From: Actinomycetota bacterium
GTDB lineage: Bacteria > Actinomycetota > Acidimicrobiia > Acidimicrobiales > JAJPHE01
Assembly (NCBI GenBank): GCA_027315345.1
Contig: DAHUYE010000036.1
Span: forward strand, 28,074 to 92,073
Length of the DNA: 64,000 nucleotides
Reading direction: 5' to 3'
Under the pieces are notes generated by a model. It ran no database searches. It was not told the origin of the DNA and saw nothing but the letters and a program-made list of their open reading frames with translations. Shown here piece by piece: positions 33,183 to 42,220 of this stretch. The first letter of the stretch is position 1. Every line of letters starts with the position of its first letter. The position numbers and the translations under genes were made by a program.

Positions 33183-34417
33183 GCACCCCGGAGTCCTCCT
33201 ATCGGGCCCTCTGGGCCGTGCCGGGCCTGGCCCGTTCAGTGGCCTCGGCCCTGTTGGCCCGCACCGCCGCCGCCATGCAGGCGGTGGTGGTCGTGCTGTT
33301 CGTGCTCAGCCGCTTCCACTCCCCGGCCCTGGCCGGCCTGACGGTGATGATGGCCTCCCTGCCCGGCCTGTTGGTCAGCCCCATGGCCGGCGCCCTTCTC
33401 GACCGGGTGGCCCGGATACCGCTGATGGCCCTGGACTACTCGGTGGGCGGCTCGGCCCTGCTCGTTCTCACCGTGCTGGCCCTCACCCACCACCTGCCCC
33501 GCTGGGCCCTGCTGCTGACGGTGGGAACCGCCGCCCTCTCCACGCCCCTCTCGGCCACGGGCATGAGGGCCCTGTTCCCGACCCTGGTGCCGCGTCATCT
33601 CTGGGACCGGGCCAACGCCATCGACAGCGGCGGCTACGTGGTGGCCGCCGTCATGGGCCCAGGCCTGGCCGGCCTGGCCGTGGCCACCCTGGGATCGACG
33701 GTGGGCCTGATCGTGCCGGCCGGGTTGCTGGTCGGGGCGGCCGTGCTGCTGGCCGGCGTGCGCCTGCCCGCCTCGGTTCAGGCCGAGCCGGTCCACCTGT
33801 TGGTCGACGCCGGGCGGGCCCTGGTCTATGTGTGGCGCCACCCGACCCTGCGCATGCTGGCCGTGACCGTGTCGGTGCTCAACCTGGGCTGGGGCGTCGA
33901 GAGCGTCGGACTGCCCGTGCTGGTGCTGCGGCGGTTGCACGGGGGCGCCCCCACCGTGGGGCTGCTTTTTGCCGTCATGGGCCTGGCCGGCATCGTGGCA
34001 GCGCTGGTGGTGGGGAGACTGGGTTCGGAAGGCCGGGAGCGCCGCTTCCTTTCCATCGGCTGCGCCGTGACCGTGCCGATGATGGCCGGTCTGGCCGTGT
34101 TGCACTCCGAGGTCCTGCTGGCCGGCTGCATGGTCCTAGGGGGGTTGGCCAGCGGACCGGTGGACGTGGGTATCTTCTCTCTCCGTCAGCGGGTCACCGA
34201 CCCGCAATGGTTCGGACGGGCCTTTGCTGTGTCCATGAGTCTCAACATGCTCGGTCTCCCCATCGGGGCCGCCCTGGCCGGCCCGATACTGGCCCATTCC
34301 GTTACGGCCGGCTTCCTGGCCGCCGCCGCCGTCCTGCTGGTGGCTTCCCTGCTGCCGAACCTGATGGGCGACCGGACCGCCCCGGCCACCGTCATCCACG
34401 CCGGGGGCCACCGCTGA
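33179..34417 (+). CDS. MFS transporter, probable CTG start
   Basis: A 412-residue transporter of about twelve transmembrane segments (for example TVMMASLPGLLVSPMAGALLDRV and GLLFAVMGLAGIVAALVVGRLG). Conserved N-terminal residues SSYRALWAVPGLARSVASALL begin before the first canonical start, GTG 33218. The only matching start codon is CTG 33179, overlapping the previous stop as CTGA. If GTG 33218 is used, 13 conserved residues are lost. It probably exports a drug-like compound with the ABC genes. Confidence 0.82.
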   Translation: MSTPESSYRALWAVPGLARSVASALLARTAAAMQAVVVVLFVLSRFHSPALAGLTVMMASLPGLLVSPMAGALLDRVARIPLMALDYSVGGSALLVLTVLALTHHLPRWALLLTVGTAALSTPLSATGMRALFPTLVPRHLWDRANAIDSGGYVVAAVMGPGLAGLAVATLGSTVGLIVPAGLLVGAAVLLAGVRLPASVQAEPVHLLVDAGRALVYVWRHPTLRMLAVTVSVLNLGWGVESVGLPVLVLRRLHGGAPTVGLLFAVMGLAGIVAALVVGRLGSEGRERRFLSIGCAVTVPMMAGLAVLHSEVLLAGCMVLGGLASGPVDVGIFSLRQRVTDPQWFGRAFAVSMSLNMLGLPIGAALAGPILAHSVTAGFLAAAAVLLVASLLPNLMGDRTAPATVIHAGGHR

Positions 34418-34584
34418 TGCTGGTCATCTGGGATTTCATCCTGGCCGGGCTGGTGTTCCTGTTCTTCCTGGTCCTGACCTGGCTCGTGCTCTGGCCCCAC
34501 GGGGAGTCCTGGCTGCCCGATGAGCTCCGTGACGACCGAGGCGAGGCCTCCGGCTGGCGTACCGCCGCGCCGGCGGGCGACTGA
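34417..34584 (+). CDS. tiny membrane protein after MFS gene
   Basis: A 55-residue protein with its ATG in the overlap TGATG. One transmembrane helix covers about residues 6-27 (DFILAGLVFLFFLVLTWLVLW), followed by a polar tail (HGESWLPDELRDD). It ends 10 bases before the stop of the convergent Eis-like gene. Possibly a small regulator or partner of the transporter; otherwise unknown. Confidence 0.6.
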   Translation: MLVIWDFILAGLVFLFFLVLTWLVLWPHGESWLPDELRDDRGEASGWRTAAPAGD

Positions 34585-34593
34585 GCCGGGCCC

Positions 34594-35802
34594 TCAGAAG
34601 GCGGTGGAGCAGAAGGGGGCCTGATTGGCCCCGAAGAACAGGTCGGCCCGGTCCCGGTCGAAGCCGGCCGCCGCCCCGATCACGCCGGCGTCGACCAGCA
34701 CGGACGGGTTGACGCCCCCGAGCACCAGGCTGCCCAGGCCGGCCGGGCCCATGGTGAGATCGGGATCGCTCCCGGTCGGGGCCGGCCGGCATTCGGCCCC
34801 GTCGGGTGATCCCTCCACCGACCAGGTGGCGGCGTTCCACGGACACAACTCGTCTTCGATCCTGATGGCCAGCCGGTCGGCCACCCGGTAGCGGCGGGCG
34901 GACAGCACGGCCGCGGCGTCCACCGGCCTGACCCACAACCAGTCGCGGACCGAACGGGCCCGCAGCACCCGGGGATCGGCCAGCAGCCAGCGCAGTTCGT
35001 CCTCCACCGGCCTGACCCGGAAGTACACCGACTCGATCAGATCCACTTCCAGCAGGAAGCGCAGCAGAGCCGAGCGGGCGGCGGGGGAGTGGGCCACCAG
35101 TTCGTCCACCCGCAGGCGGTTCTGGCTCACGCCCGGCTCCCACTTCACCTCGACGCCGTAGATGGCGTACCCGTCATCGATGCCCTCACTGCGGTGCACC
35201 ACGGCGAAGTTCTTGGCCATGTCCCTGGAGTTGGCCAGCGCCCACCAGCCATCCGGCCGGGACAACTCGCCCACCTGGGTCCGGGCCACCGGCTCGTACA
35301 ACTCGGGCAGCGTCTTGCGAGCCTCGTCCTGGCTGAGCAGCCGGGTGTCGCCCACCGGGATGGGCTGGCGCAGGGCCCGAGCCCGCCCGGGGATGACGAA
35401 GTCGGCGGCCATGGTGGCCGGCCCGTAGCCGAAGCGGGAGTAGATGGTGGCCTCGCTGGCGGTCAGCACGGCCAGGGGCACCCCGGCCCCCCGCACGGCG
35501 GCCAGCTGCTCGGCCATCATGGCGCTCAACACACCCCGGCGGCGGTGGGTGGGGCTGACCGAGACCGAGGTGACGGCGGCGGTGGGCAGGCGGACGGCGC
35601 CGGGGAGGGTCAATTCGGCAGGGTAGGAGCCGGCCGTGCCCACGATACGACCGTCCTGGCGGGCGGCCAGGAGATCGCACCAGTCGAAGAAGTCGAGCTC
35701 GGCCTGAGTGGTGGTTTCCGGAATCTCCCCGAAGCCGGCCCGGAAGACGCGCTCGAACTCGGCGTAATCGTCACTCTGGACCGGGGATACCTCGAAGGCC
35801 AC
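34594..35802 (-). CDS. Eis-like GNAT N-acetyltransferase with SCP2 domain
   Basis: A 402-residue protein with the Eis layout: an N-terminal GNAT domain with the acetyl-CoA loop VSVSPTHRRRGVLSAMM, a second GNAT-like domain, and a C-terminal SCP2-type domain (GSLVLGGVNPSVLVDAGVI). It ends with Phe, whose carboxylate acts as base in Eis. Such enzymes acetylate amines, including aminoglycosides. Its start lies 10 bases after the true end of the GH130 gene. Confidence 0.87.
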   Translation of the reverse strand: MAFEVSPVQSDDYAEFERVFRAGFGEIPETTTQAELDFFDWCDLLAARQDGRIVGTAGSYPAELTLPGAVRLPTAAVTSVSVSPTHRRRGVLSAMMAEQLAAVRGAGVPLAVLTASEATIYSRFGYGPATMAADFVIPGRARALRQPIPVGDTRLLSQDEARKTLPELYEPVARTQVGELSRPDGWWALANSRDMAKNFAVVHRSEGIDDGYAIYGVEVKWEPGVSQNRLRVDELVAHSPAARSALLRFLLEVDLIESVYFRVRPVEDELRWLLADPRVLRARSVRDWLWVRPVDAAAVLSARRYRVADRLAIRIEDELCPWNAATWSVEGSPDGAECRPAPTGSDPDLTMGPAGLGSLVLGGVNPSVLVDAGVIGAAAGFDRDRADLFFGANQAPFCSTAF

Positions 35803-35811
35803 GCCGACTGT

Positions 35812-36941
35812 CTAGCCCCTGGCCGTTTCGGCCGCCCCGGAATTGAGCCCGGCCCCGGGCCCGGGTGCCTCGGCGCAGCCGATGCGGGAGTCGGCCAGGC
35901 CCAGGTACAACCGCCATCGCCCCTCGAAGAGGACCAACCCCTGGGCAAAGACAACGTCGCCGACTTGCCCCGTCCTTTCCCCTCGTCCTCGACGTCGAGG
36001 AAAGGAGCTGTGGACCGGGCGATGCAGGAGCCCGGCTCCAGCCCATCCATGAGGGCCTGGCCGGGCCGGTAGGCGAAGGGGGCCAGCCCGGCCGCGCCCC
36101 GGGCCGGGTGGTTGGCCCCGTTGTAGATGAGGTGGATGCCGGCCCCGTCCAGCACGGCCGGGGGACCGGGTTCGACCAGCAACGAATCGAAGCGGCCGGG
36201 CCGGGGCGAGAGCACCGGCCGAGCCACCCGGGGTCCCGGCACCCGGTGGACCGACCAGGGCGAGCCTCTCCGGTCGGGGTCGTGGACGAGATAGCGGTCG
36301 GGGTCGCTGTCGTATTCGATCGGGCTCCAGCGGATCAGGTCATCGGAGGCGGCCACGAAACAGGTCCCCTCGCCCCAGTACATCCAGAACCGTTCCTGGA
36401 TCCGGGCCGCCACCAACCTTCCGTCCCGCACCTCGGTGACGATGGAGCCGCTCTTGGACCAGCGGGTGGCCAGCGGACTGCCGGCAAAGGCGGGGCCCCG
36501 CTTCTCCCAGTGCCGCAGGTCGGGCGACGCGGCCGAGAACAGGCTGCTGCGGCTGCCGTCGAAGGCGGTGTAGAGGCAGACGAAGTCCCCGTCGGGCGTC
36601 TCAACGACCCTGGGATCCTCGCACCCGCCCGGCCACTCCCAGGCCTGCCAGTCATCCCGGTCCGGGTAGATGACCGGCTCGGGCTCCAGGGCGAAGTTGA
36701 GCCCGTCGGCGCTGGTGGCCAGCCCGATGCGGGAGGTGCCGGCATAACGGCCGACCCGATCCTCGGCCCGGACCAGGAGGCAGACCTTTCCATCCCGCAC
36801 CACCGCCCCCGGATTGAAGACGTCCTTGGCCGCCCAAGCCAGCGGTCCGTCCAGCACCGGGCAGTGGAAGCGGAGTTCTTCACGGGGCCCGAGGATCACC
36901 CCCGGCCGGCGGGTGAAGGGCCCCAGCTCCCACTCGTTCAC
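35812..36941 (-). pseudogene. GH130 family glycoside phosphorylase/hydrolase with frameshift
   Basis: The coding sequence begins MNEWELGPFTRRPGVILGP and runs through GH130 features (VFNPGAVVRDGKVCLLVRAEDR, GCEDPRVVE, YTAFDG and HLIYNGANHP). At the G4 run at 35979-35982 the frame is lost. One extra base there would restore DVVFAQGLVLFEGRWRLYLG, the conserved family end, which stops at 35812 just before the Eis gene. It is either a real 1-base deletion or a homopolymer read error. Family enzymes act on beta-mannosides. The first base overlaps the GH1 gene. Confidence 0.8.
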
Positions 36942-38137
36942 TCCGCGCCCACGGCCTCGGCCGCCAGCACCCGGGCGCTGGGCCGCACCCGCCGCTCCCG
37001 GTCCATGAGGCCGAAGGCGACGTCATATCCGTGCCGCCACTCGTAGTTGTCCACCGCCGTCCAGTGGAAGAACCCCCGCACATCGGCTCCGCCGGCCAGG
37101 GCCTGATTGACCACTTCCAGGCCGCGGGCGAGGTAGGCAGCCCGTTGCGTGTCGTCCTCCGTGCCGATGCCGTATTCCGCCACCAGCAGCGGCGTACCGG
37201 GCAACTCCTCGCTCAGCCGCTCCAGGACCAGCCCGACCCCGTCGGCCCAGATCCCGTAGCCCAGCGGGGACACCGGCGCTCCATCCGGATGGGGCACGAT
37301 CCGGCCGGCCGCCACGCCCATGGTCGAGTAGTAGGAGAAGCCGATCAGGTCGAAGCAGCCGGCCAGGTCGGGCCGGAAGATGGGGGTACGGCCGCGCACC
37401 TCCAGCCGGCCTTCCCGAACCAGGTCCAACCAAGTGGTCCAGTTCACCTCGGTGGCCCGGGCGGCCAGGCGGGCCGTGGCCGGCTCGTCATCCCGGGTCA
37501 CTATGGGGGACAGGCCGTAGATGGAAGCGACCGGCCCGCCGGTCTGTTTGAGCCGGACGGCGGCTTCAGCCGTGGCCAGGTGGATGGCCTCGGCCGCCTG
37601 GGCGGCCTGATCCCGGTCGTTGTGGCCGGGCGGCCAGCCCCCACCCCGGTAGGCGATGTTGGCGTAGTAGTTGGTCTCGTTGACCGGCTGCCAGCCGTAG
37701 ACGAGATCCCCGAAGGTCTCGGCCATGAACTCCACGTGGGCGGTCCAGGCCCGCCGGCGGTTGTCCTCCGCCAGGAACCCACCCGAATCCGCGAACCACC
37801 GGGGCAGGGTGAAGTGGTGCAGGCAGACCCACGGCTCCACGCCGGCCTGGCGGGCCGCCTGTAACACGGCCCGGTAGTGCTCTACCGCCGCCGGGTCCCG
37901 CCGGCCGGGTTCGGGCTCGATGCGGGCCCACTCGATGGAGAGGCGGTGGTGGCGCAAGCCGAGCGACGCCAGCAGCCCGAAGTCCTCGGCGTAGCGGCGG
38001 GCGAACCCGTTGCCCTCCCCGGAGACCGGGGCCCGCCCGGCCTCCTCCCAGGCCAGCCAGTCCGAGGCCGGGGCGGCCCCTTCGCATTGGGTGGAGGACG
38101 CTCCCGTTCCCCACATGAACCCGTCCGGCCAGCGCAT
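36938..38137 (-). CDS. GH1 family glycosidase
   Basis: A 399-residue beta-glycosidase-type protein. It starts MRWPDGFMWGTGASSTQCEG (GH1 N-terminus). LSIEWARIEPEPG, the acid/base Glu in QPVNETN, SYYSTMG, the nucleophile Glu in LLVAEYGIGT and FFHWTAVDNYEW are all in order. Acid/base Asn-Glu is followed by Thr rather than the usual Pro. It overlaps the GH130 gene, so the two act on one glycan, plausibly a beta-mannoside or beta-glucoside. Confidence 0.87.
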   Translation of the reverse strand: MRWPDGFMWGTGASSTQCEGAAPASDWLAWEEAGRAPVSGEGNGFARRYAEDFGLLASLGLRHHRLSIEWARIEPEPGRRDPAAVEHYRAVLQAARQAGVEPWVCLHHFTLPRWFADSGGFLAEDNRRRAWTAHVEFMAETFGDLVYGWQPVNETNYYANIAYRGGGWPPGHNDRDQAAQAAEAIHLATAEAAVRLKQTGGPVASIYGLSPIVTRDDEPATARLAARATEVNWTTWLDLVREGRLEVRGRTPIFRPDLAGCFDLIGFSYYSTMGVAAGRIVPHPDGAPVSPLGYGIWADGVGLVLERLSEELPGTPLLVAEYGIGTEDDTQRAAYLARGLEVVNQALAGGADVRGFFHWTAVDNYEWRHGYDVAFGLMDRERRVRPSARVLAAEAVGAE

Positions 38138-38161
38138 GGCCGCATCCTTGCAGGGACCCGG

Positions 38162-39019
38162 CTAACGCCGCCGCAGGCGCAGGGCCACCCAACCCTCGTC
38201 CTCCCGGCCTTCCTCCGTCTTCATCCCCCCAAAGGCGGCCTGCACCTGGCCGGGCTGATCGAGCCCGGCGTCGGGAGCCAGCAGACCGGCCACCACCAAC
38301 GCCCCGCCCGGCGCCACCAGACCGGTGAGTACGCCGGCCAGGCCGATCGGGGTCAGCGCTCCGCCCAGGTTGGCCACCACCAGGTCGAAGCCGGCCCGGA
38401 TCGTGTCCGGACCGCCCGCCAGCACCAGCACGTTGACGCCGTTGCCAAGGGCGTTGGCCCGGGTGGCCAGGGCCGCTCCGGGGTCGAGGTCCAGGGCCAC
38501 CACCGGGCCGGCGCCCAGGCGCGCCGCCGCCACCGACAGCACTCCGCTGCCCGACCCGACGTCGAGGAAGGAGCGGCCCGGCCCGGCCAGTAGGCCCACT
38601 TCGTCCAGGCACTGGCGGGTGGTGGGGTGGTGGCCGCTCCCGAAGCTCTCGGCCGGGTCGATGTCGAGGGTGACGAGGCCGGGCTCTGAGGCCGGCCCGG
38701 CTCCGCCCGCCGGCGGCCCGGCCCCGCCCCCGACGGTACGGACGAGGAAGGGACCGGCCCGAACGGGCTCGGCGTGGGTCCGCCAGGCCGACCGCCAGGA
38801 TCCGTCATCGGCCCCGGTGCGCACCGCCCAGCGGGCGCCGACCTCGGCCGCCGCCGCCAGAGCCGAGTCCCGATGGCGGAAGCCCGCCGTCAGCCCCCCG
38901 GCCTCCTCTCCGACGGCGGTGGCACCGAGGGTCCAGAGACGATCGGCGGCCAACTCGGCCTCGGCCCGAACGCACTCGAGCCGCAGCCACCAGGCTCCGG
39001 AGGCGCCGGGCCGGTTCAA
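38162..39019 (-). CDS. prmA: ribosomal protein L11 methyltransferase-like enzyme
   Basis: A 285-residue SAM-dependent methyltransferase. PrmA motifs are FGSGHHPTTRQCL, the SAM-binding FLDVGSGSGVLSVAAARLGA and the VVANLGGAL catalytic loop. PrmA methylates ribosomal protein L11. The N-terminal domain is short and divergent, so a different protein substrate is possible. Its ATG overlaps the RlmA gene stop. Confidence 0.83.
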   Translation of the reverse strand: MNRPGASGAWWLRLECVRAEAELAADRLWTLGATAVGEEAGGLTAGFRHRDSALAAAAEVGARWAVRTGADDGSWRSAWRTHAEPVRAGPFLVRTVGGGAGPPAGGAGPASEPGLVTLDIDPAESFGSGHHPTTRQCLDEVGLLAGPGRSFLDVGSGSGVLSVAAARLGAGPVVALDLDPGAALATRANALGNGVNVLVLAGGPDTIRAGFDLVVANLGGALTPIGLAGVLTGLVAPGGALVVAGLLAPDAGLDQPGQVQAAFGGMKTEEGREDEGWVALRLRRR

Positions 39020-39813
39020 CCGGCCCGGACCAGGGTGACGATGAGGCAGTCGGCCGTGACCGTCATGGCCCCGAGCTCCTCCCGCCGGGCCCGCCGCTCG
39101 GCCGGGATCTGCCAGCGGTACGGGGTCATGTCGACCAGAGCCTCCACCTCGGGCCGGTCGAGCACGAGGGTCCGGGTGATCCGGACCTGTTCGGCCACCC
39201 GGAAGCGGGGGTCGTCCTGGAGGGGGTGGCGCAGCTCGTGGAGTCGGGCCTCGGCCAGCAGGAGCTCCTTGAGCTCGATCAGATGCGAAGGCGCCGGACC
39301 GGCCACGGTCACCCGGCCGGTGGGGCAGAGAACCCGGTCGATCTCATCCGGGGCGATGGGCCCGAACACACTGACCACATTGTCGACGCTTCCTGAAACC
39401 ACCGGTAGATCAAAGGCATTGGCTACCGCGTAGGCGATGCCCGGCCCCCGCCGGGCCGCCAGGCGGATGGCCGGCCGGGACACGTCGATCCCGCCTACCC
39501 AGGCCCGGCCCTCCTCCGCTCCGAGCGGGCGGGTGTAGTAGCCCTCACCACAGCCGACATCGAGGACGGGGCCTGAACCGGGTCCGAGGGCGGCCAGGAC
39601 GGCCTCCCGGACGGCGTCGAAGTGGCCGCCGTCCAGGAAGCGCCGGCGGGCATGGATCATCTCCAGAGAATCCCCGGAGGAACGGTGCCGGGGCGGCCTC
39701 AGCAGCAGGTTGACGTAACCCTCCCGGGAGCGGTCAAAGCCGTGGCCCCCGGAGCAGGTGTAGGCGGTGGGGCCGGGCTCCAGCGGGGCGGCGCACACGG
39801 GGCAGCGATACAA
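39016..39813 (-). CDS. rlmA: 23S rRNA (guanine-N1) methyltransferase, RlmA-like
   Basis: A 265-residue protein. The N-terminal zinc finger (CPVCAAPL ... CSGGHGFDRSREGYVNLL) and the SAM motif VLDVGCGEGYYTRPLG define RlmA-type enzymes. GIDVSRPAIRLAARR and the FGPIAPDEIDRVL core follow. In Gram-positive bacteria these methylate G748 of 23S rRNA (tlrB group), in Gram-negatives G745. First gene of an operon with prmA. Confidence 0.87.
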   Translation of the reverse strand: MYRCPVCAAPLEPGPTAYTCSGGHGFDRSREGYVNLLLRPPRHRSSGDSLEMIHARRRFLDGGHFDAVREAVLAALGPGSGPVLDVGCGEGYYTRPLGAEEGRAWVGGIDVSRPAIRLAARRGPGIAYAVANAFDLPVVSGSVDNVVSVFGPIAPDEIDRVLCPTGRVTVAGPAPSHLIELKELLLAEARLHELRHPLQDDPRFRVAEQVRITRTLVLDRPEVEALVDMTPYRWQIPAERRARREELGAMTVTADCLIVTLVRAG

Positions 39814-39875
39814 CCGCGACCTCCTGGAAGCGTCGTCCGGTGAATCCGTACCGTAGGCCTGAAGTAGAAAGGGCC

Positions 39876-40274
39876 ATGCCCCGCCTGGACCTCGACTACT
39901 CCGACGCCACCCGTTACGCCGAGCTGCTGGGGCTGGTGCGGATGGCGATAGGAGTGATGGCCTGGGTGGCGCCGGACCGGATCACCGTGCCCTGGGTGGG
40001 CCCGGCCACCGAACGGGACACCCGCACAGTCCTGTCCCGGGCCCTCGGCGGGCGGGACATCGCCCTGGGCCTCGGGGTCCTGCTGGCCGCCCGCAACCAC
40101 AAGGGCACCCGGGGGTGGGTGGAGGCCGGTGGCCTGGCCGACGCCGGGGATCTGCTGGCCACCATCATGGGCTACCGGAGCCTGCCCAAGTACACCCGGG
40201 CTCTGGTCCTGGCCATCACGGCCGGGGCGGCCGCCGCCGCCGCCGTGATCGCCCCCGCCCTCAAAGAGGCTTAG
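39876..40274 (+). CDS. small integral membrane protein
   Basis: A 132-residue protein from ATG 39876 with gaaaggg upstream. Hydrophobic segments are at about 14-35 (LGLVRMAIGVMAWVAP), 55-75 (ALGLGVLLAA) and 105-127 (ALVLAITAGAAAAAAVIAPAL), with DIALGLGVLLAARN as its best conserved stretch. No function known. It is convergent with the DUF3039 gene, overlapping by 4 bases. Confidence 0.7.
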   Translation: MPRLDLDYSDATRYAELLGLVRMAIGVMAWVAPDRITVPWVGPATERDTRTVLSRALGGRDIALGLGVLLAARNHKGTRGWVEAGGLADAGDLLATIMGYRSLPKYTRALVLAITAGAAAAAAVIAPALKEA

Positions 40275-40576
40275 CCGGCGGGCAGCTTCCAGCCCATGCC
40301 TTCGGCAATCTCCCGGCAGGTGCCGCAGAGCTGATAGCGGCGGGGGTCCCGGCCGGGCACCCACACCTTCCCGCACAGGGCCCGCACCGGGGTGCCGTTG
40401 ACCATGCCCTCGACCACGGTCGGGCCGGTGGAGACGAAGTCGCCCTCCTTGGGCTTGTAGCCCTCCAGGACGATGTGGCTCATCCGCTCGTGATCCCCGT
40501 CCAGGGCCGGGTCGGTGACGACCGGCTCGGCCTCGATCGTCCGGGTCAGGAGCGGCTGGGGCCCGGTCTCGGCCAC
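40271..40576 (-). CDS. DUF3039 family protein
   Basis: A 101-residue actinobacterial protein. The core VNGTPVRALCGKVWVPGRDPRRYQLCGTCREIAEG has the DUF3039 CGKVWxPGRDP motif and C/CxxC metal ligands. The HERMSHIV segment upstream is also typical. Often found next to sigma factor genes; here it is 26 bases from one. Function unknown. Confidence 0.88.
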   Translation of the reverse strand: MAETGPQPLLTRTIEAEPVVTDPALDGDHERMSHIVLEGYKPKEGDFVSTGPTVVEGMVNGTPVRALCGKVWVPGRDPRRYQLCGTCREIAEGMGWKLPAG

Positions 40577-40602
40577 GGTGCTGCTGTCAGGCCAGGCTGG
40601 GC

Positions 40603-41547
40603 TCAGCCGCCGACCAGCTCGGAGGCGTCCACCGCCGCCGAGGGGTGCCGCAGCTTGGACATGGCCCGCGACTCGATCTGGCGGATGCGCTCCCGGGTCA
40701 GGTCGAAGTGCTCGCCCACCTCCTCGAGGGTCCGGGGCTCACCGCGGTCGAGGCCGAAGCGCAGACGGAGAATCTGGCGTTCCCTGTCGTCCAGGGGCCG
40801 CAACATCCGCTCCACCTCCCGGGGCAGGGCGGCGGTGATGGCCTCCTCCAACGGGTTGGCGGCGGTGGTGTCGGCCACCAGCTCCCCGAACTCGGTGTCG
40901 GAATCCTCGCCCACCGTCTCGTCCAGGGAGACCGGCTCGGACCCGTACCGCAGGATCTCGGTCAGCTGGGCCACGTCCATCTCACAGGCCTCGGCCAGCT
41001 CATCGATGCGGGGCTGGCGGTGCAGGGTGAGCTCCAACTCGGCCGCCACCTTCCGGACCCGGGTGGCCAGGTCACCGGCGTGTACCGGCAGGCGGATGGT
41101 GCGCCCGGTGTTGGCGATGCCCCGGGTGATGGCCTGGCGGATCCACCAGGTGGCGTAGGTGGAGAACTTGAAGCCCTTGCGGTGGTCGAACTTCTCCACC
41201 GCGTGCATGAGGCCGAGATTGCCCTCCTGGATCAGGTCCAGGAGGGGCAGGCCGGAGGACTGGTACTTCTTGGCGATCGAGACCACCAGGCGCAGGTTGG
41301 CCTTGACGAAGGTGTCGGTGGCGGCGTCGGCGGCACCGATCTGGCGGCGGAGCTCGCGCCGGCGGGCGGCGGTCAGCTCCTTGGCCTTGGCCTTCTCCAG
41401 GTCGGCCCGGGCCTGGGTGCCCAGGCGGATGGCCTCACCCAGGCGCGCCTCATCATCCTTGGTCAGCAACTCGTGCCGGCCGATGTCCACCAGGTACAGG
41501 TGGACGAGATCTTCTTCTTCGCGCTCTGAGCGATGAGCGGTGGGCAA
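40603..41547 (-). CDS. RNA polymerase sigma factor, group 2 (SigA/SigB-like)
   Basis: A 314-residue sigma-70 factor. TTG 41547 is preceded by GGAGG at ideal spacing, so it is chosen over TTG 41601. Region 1.2 is [20 protein letters not shown]; region 2 is [62 protein letters not shown]; region 3 is [12 protein letters not shown]; region 4 is [28 protein letters not shown]. Non-essential stress-type sigma by size and missing region 1.1. Confidence 0.92.
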   Translation of the reverse strand: MPTAHRSEREEEDLVHLYLVDIGRHELLTKDDEARLGEAIRLGTQARADLEKAKAKELTAARRRELRRQIGAADAATDTFVKANLRLVVSIAKKYQSSGLPLLDLIQEGNLGLMHAVEKFDHRKGFKFSTYATWWIRQAITRGIANTGRTIRLPVHAGDLATRVRKVAAELELTLHRQPRIDELAEACEMDVAQLTEILRYGSEPVSLDETVGEDSDTEFGELVADTTAANPLEEAITAALPREVERMLRPLDDRERQILRLRFGLDRGEPRTLEEVGEHFDLTRERIRQIESRAMSKLRHPSAAVDASELVGG

Positions 41548-41722
41548 GGCGCCTCCGGGGGGCCACGGCGGGTGGGCAAATGCCTGCCCGCGGGAAACCA
41601 ATTGTACCCGGAAGAGCCCGGGACGGATAGAGGTTCTCCACAGATTGTTCGAACACCTGCCGGGATGTTCGACGTCGTTCCGGGCCGTCTGGGGCGATGT
41701 TAGGCCCCGGGGGGCCCCGGAG

Positions 41723-42211
41723 TCATGCCGGGAGGGCCGCCTCCACCGCTTTGACCACCTCGGCGTCGTCCGGAGCCGTCATGGGCCGGAAGCGGGCCAC
41801 GACCTCACCCTCGGGGGAGATGAGGAACTTCTCGAAGTTCCACTGGATGTCACCGGCCTTGCCCTCGGCGTCGGAGGTGGCCGTCAACTCCTCGTAGAGG
41901 GGGTGGCGCTCGTCCCCGTTGACATCGACCTTCTCGGTCATGGGGAAGGTGACCCCGTAGGTGGTGGAGCAGAAGGTGGCGATCTCTTCATCGCTGCCCG
42001 GCTCCTGGCCCCCGAACTGGTTGCACGGCACCCCGATGACCGAAAAGCCCCGGTCGGCGAAGCGCTCGTGGAGCTTCTCCAGCTCGGCGTACTGGGGCGT
42101 CAGGCCGCACTTGGAGGCGACGTTGACGACCAGGGTGGCCTTGCCCTTGAACTGGCCCAGGTCGAACTGACCCCCGCCCAGGGCCCCTATCTGCTTCTCA
42201 TATACGGACAC
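41723..42211 (-). CDS. glutathione peroxidase-family (Cys) peroxidase
   Basis: A 162-residue protein. [12 protein letters not shown] holds the peroxidatic Cys, [11 protein letters not shown] the Gln and the resolving-Cys region, and [14 protein letters not shown] the Trp/Asn of the active site. It reduces hydroperoxides; in bacteria like this the electron donor is normally thioredoxin. It follows the EEP gene by 9 bases. Confidence 0.92.
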   Translation of the reverse strand: MSVYEKQIGALGGGQFDLGQFKGKATLVVNVASKCGLTPQYAELEKLHERFADRGFSVIGVPCNQFGGQEPGSDEEIATFCSTTYGVTFPMTEKVDVNGDERHPLYEELTATSDAEGKAGDIQWNFEKFLISPEGEVVARFRPMTAPDDAEVVKAVEAALPA

Positions 42212-42220
42212 ATCGGCATC

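Noticed and set aside
35610..35811. Extension of the GH130 frame to 35610
   Set aside because: After the frameshift this reading is Ser/Pro/Arg noise antisense-overlapping the Eis-like gene.
35979..35985. Programmed -1 ribosomal frameshift in the GH130 gene
   Set aside because: The zero-frame codons GAG GGG AAA do not form a proper X-XXY-YYZ slippery heptamer; an indel is simpler.
25872..39392. Shared 13-mer TTGTCGACGCTTC at 25872-25884 and 39380-39392
   Set aside because: One copy is inside rlmA coding sequence and no palindrome or context is shared; most likely chance.
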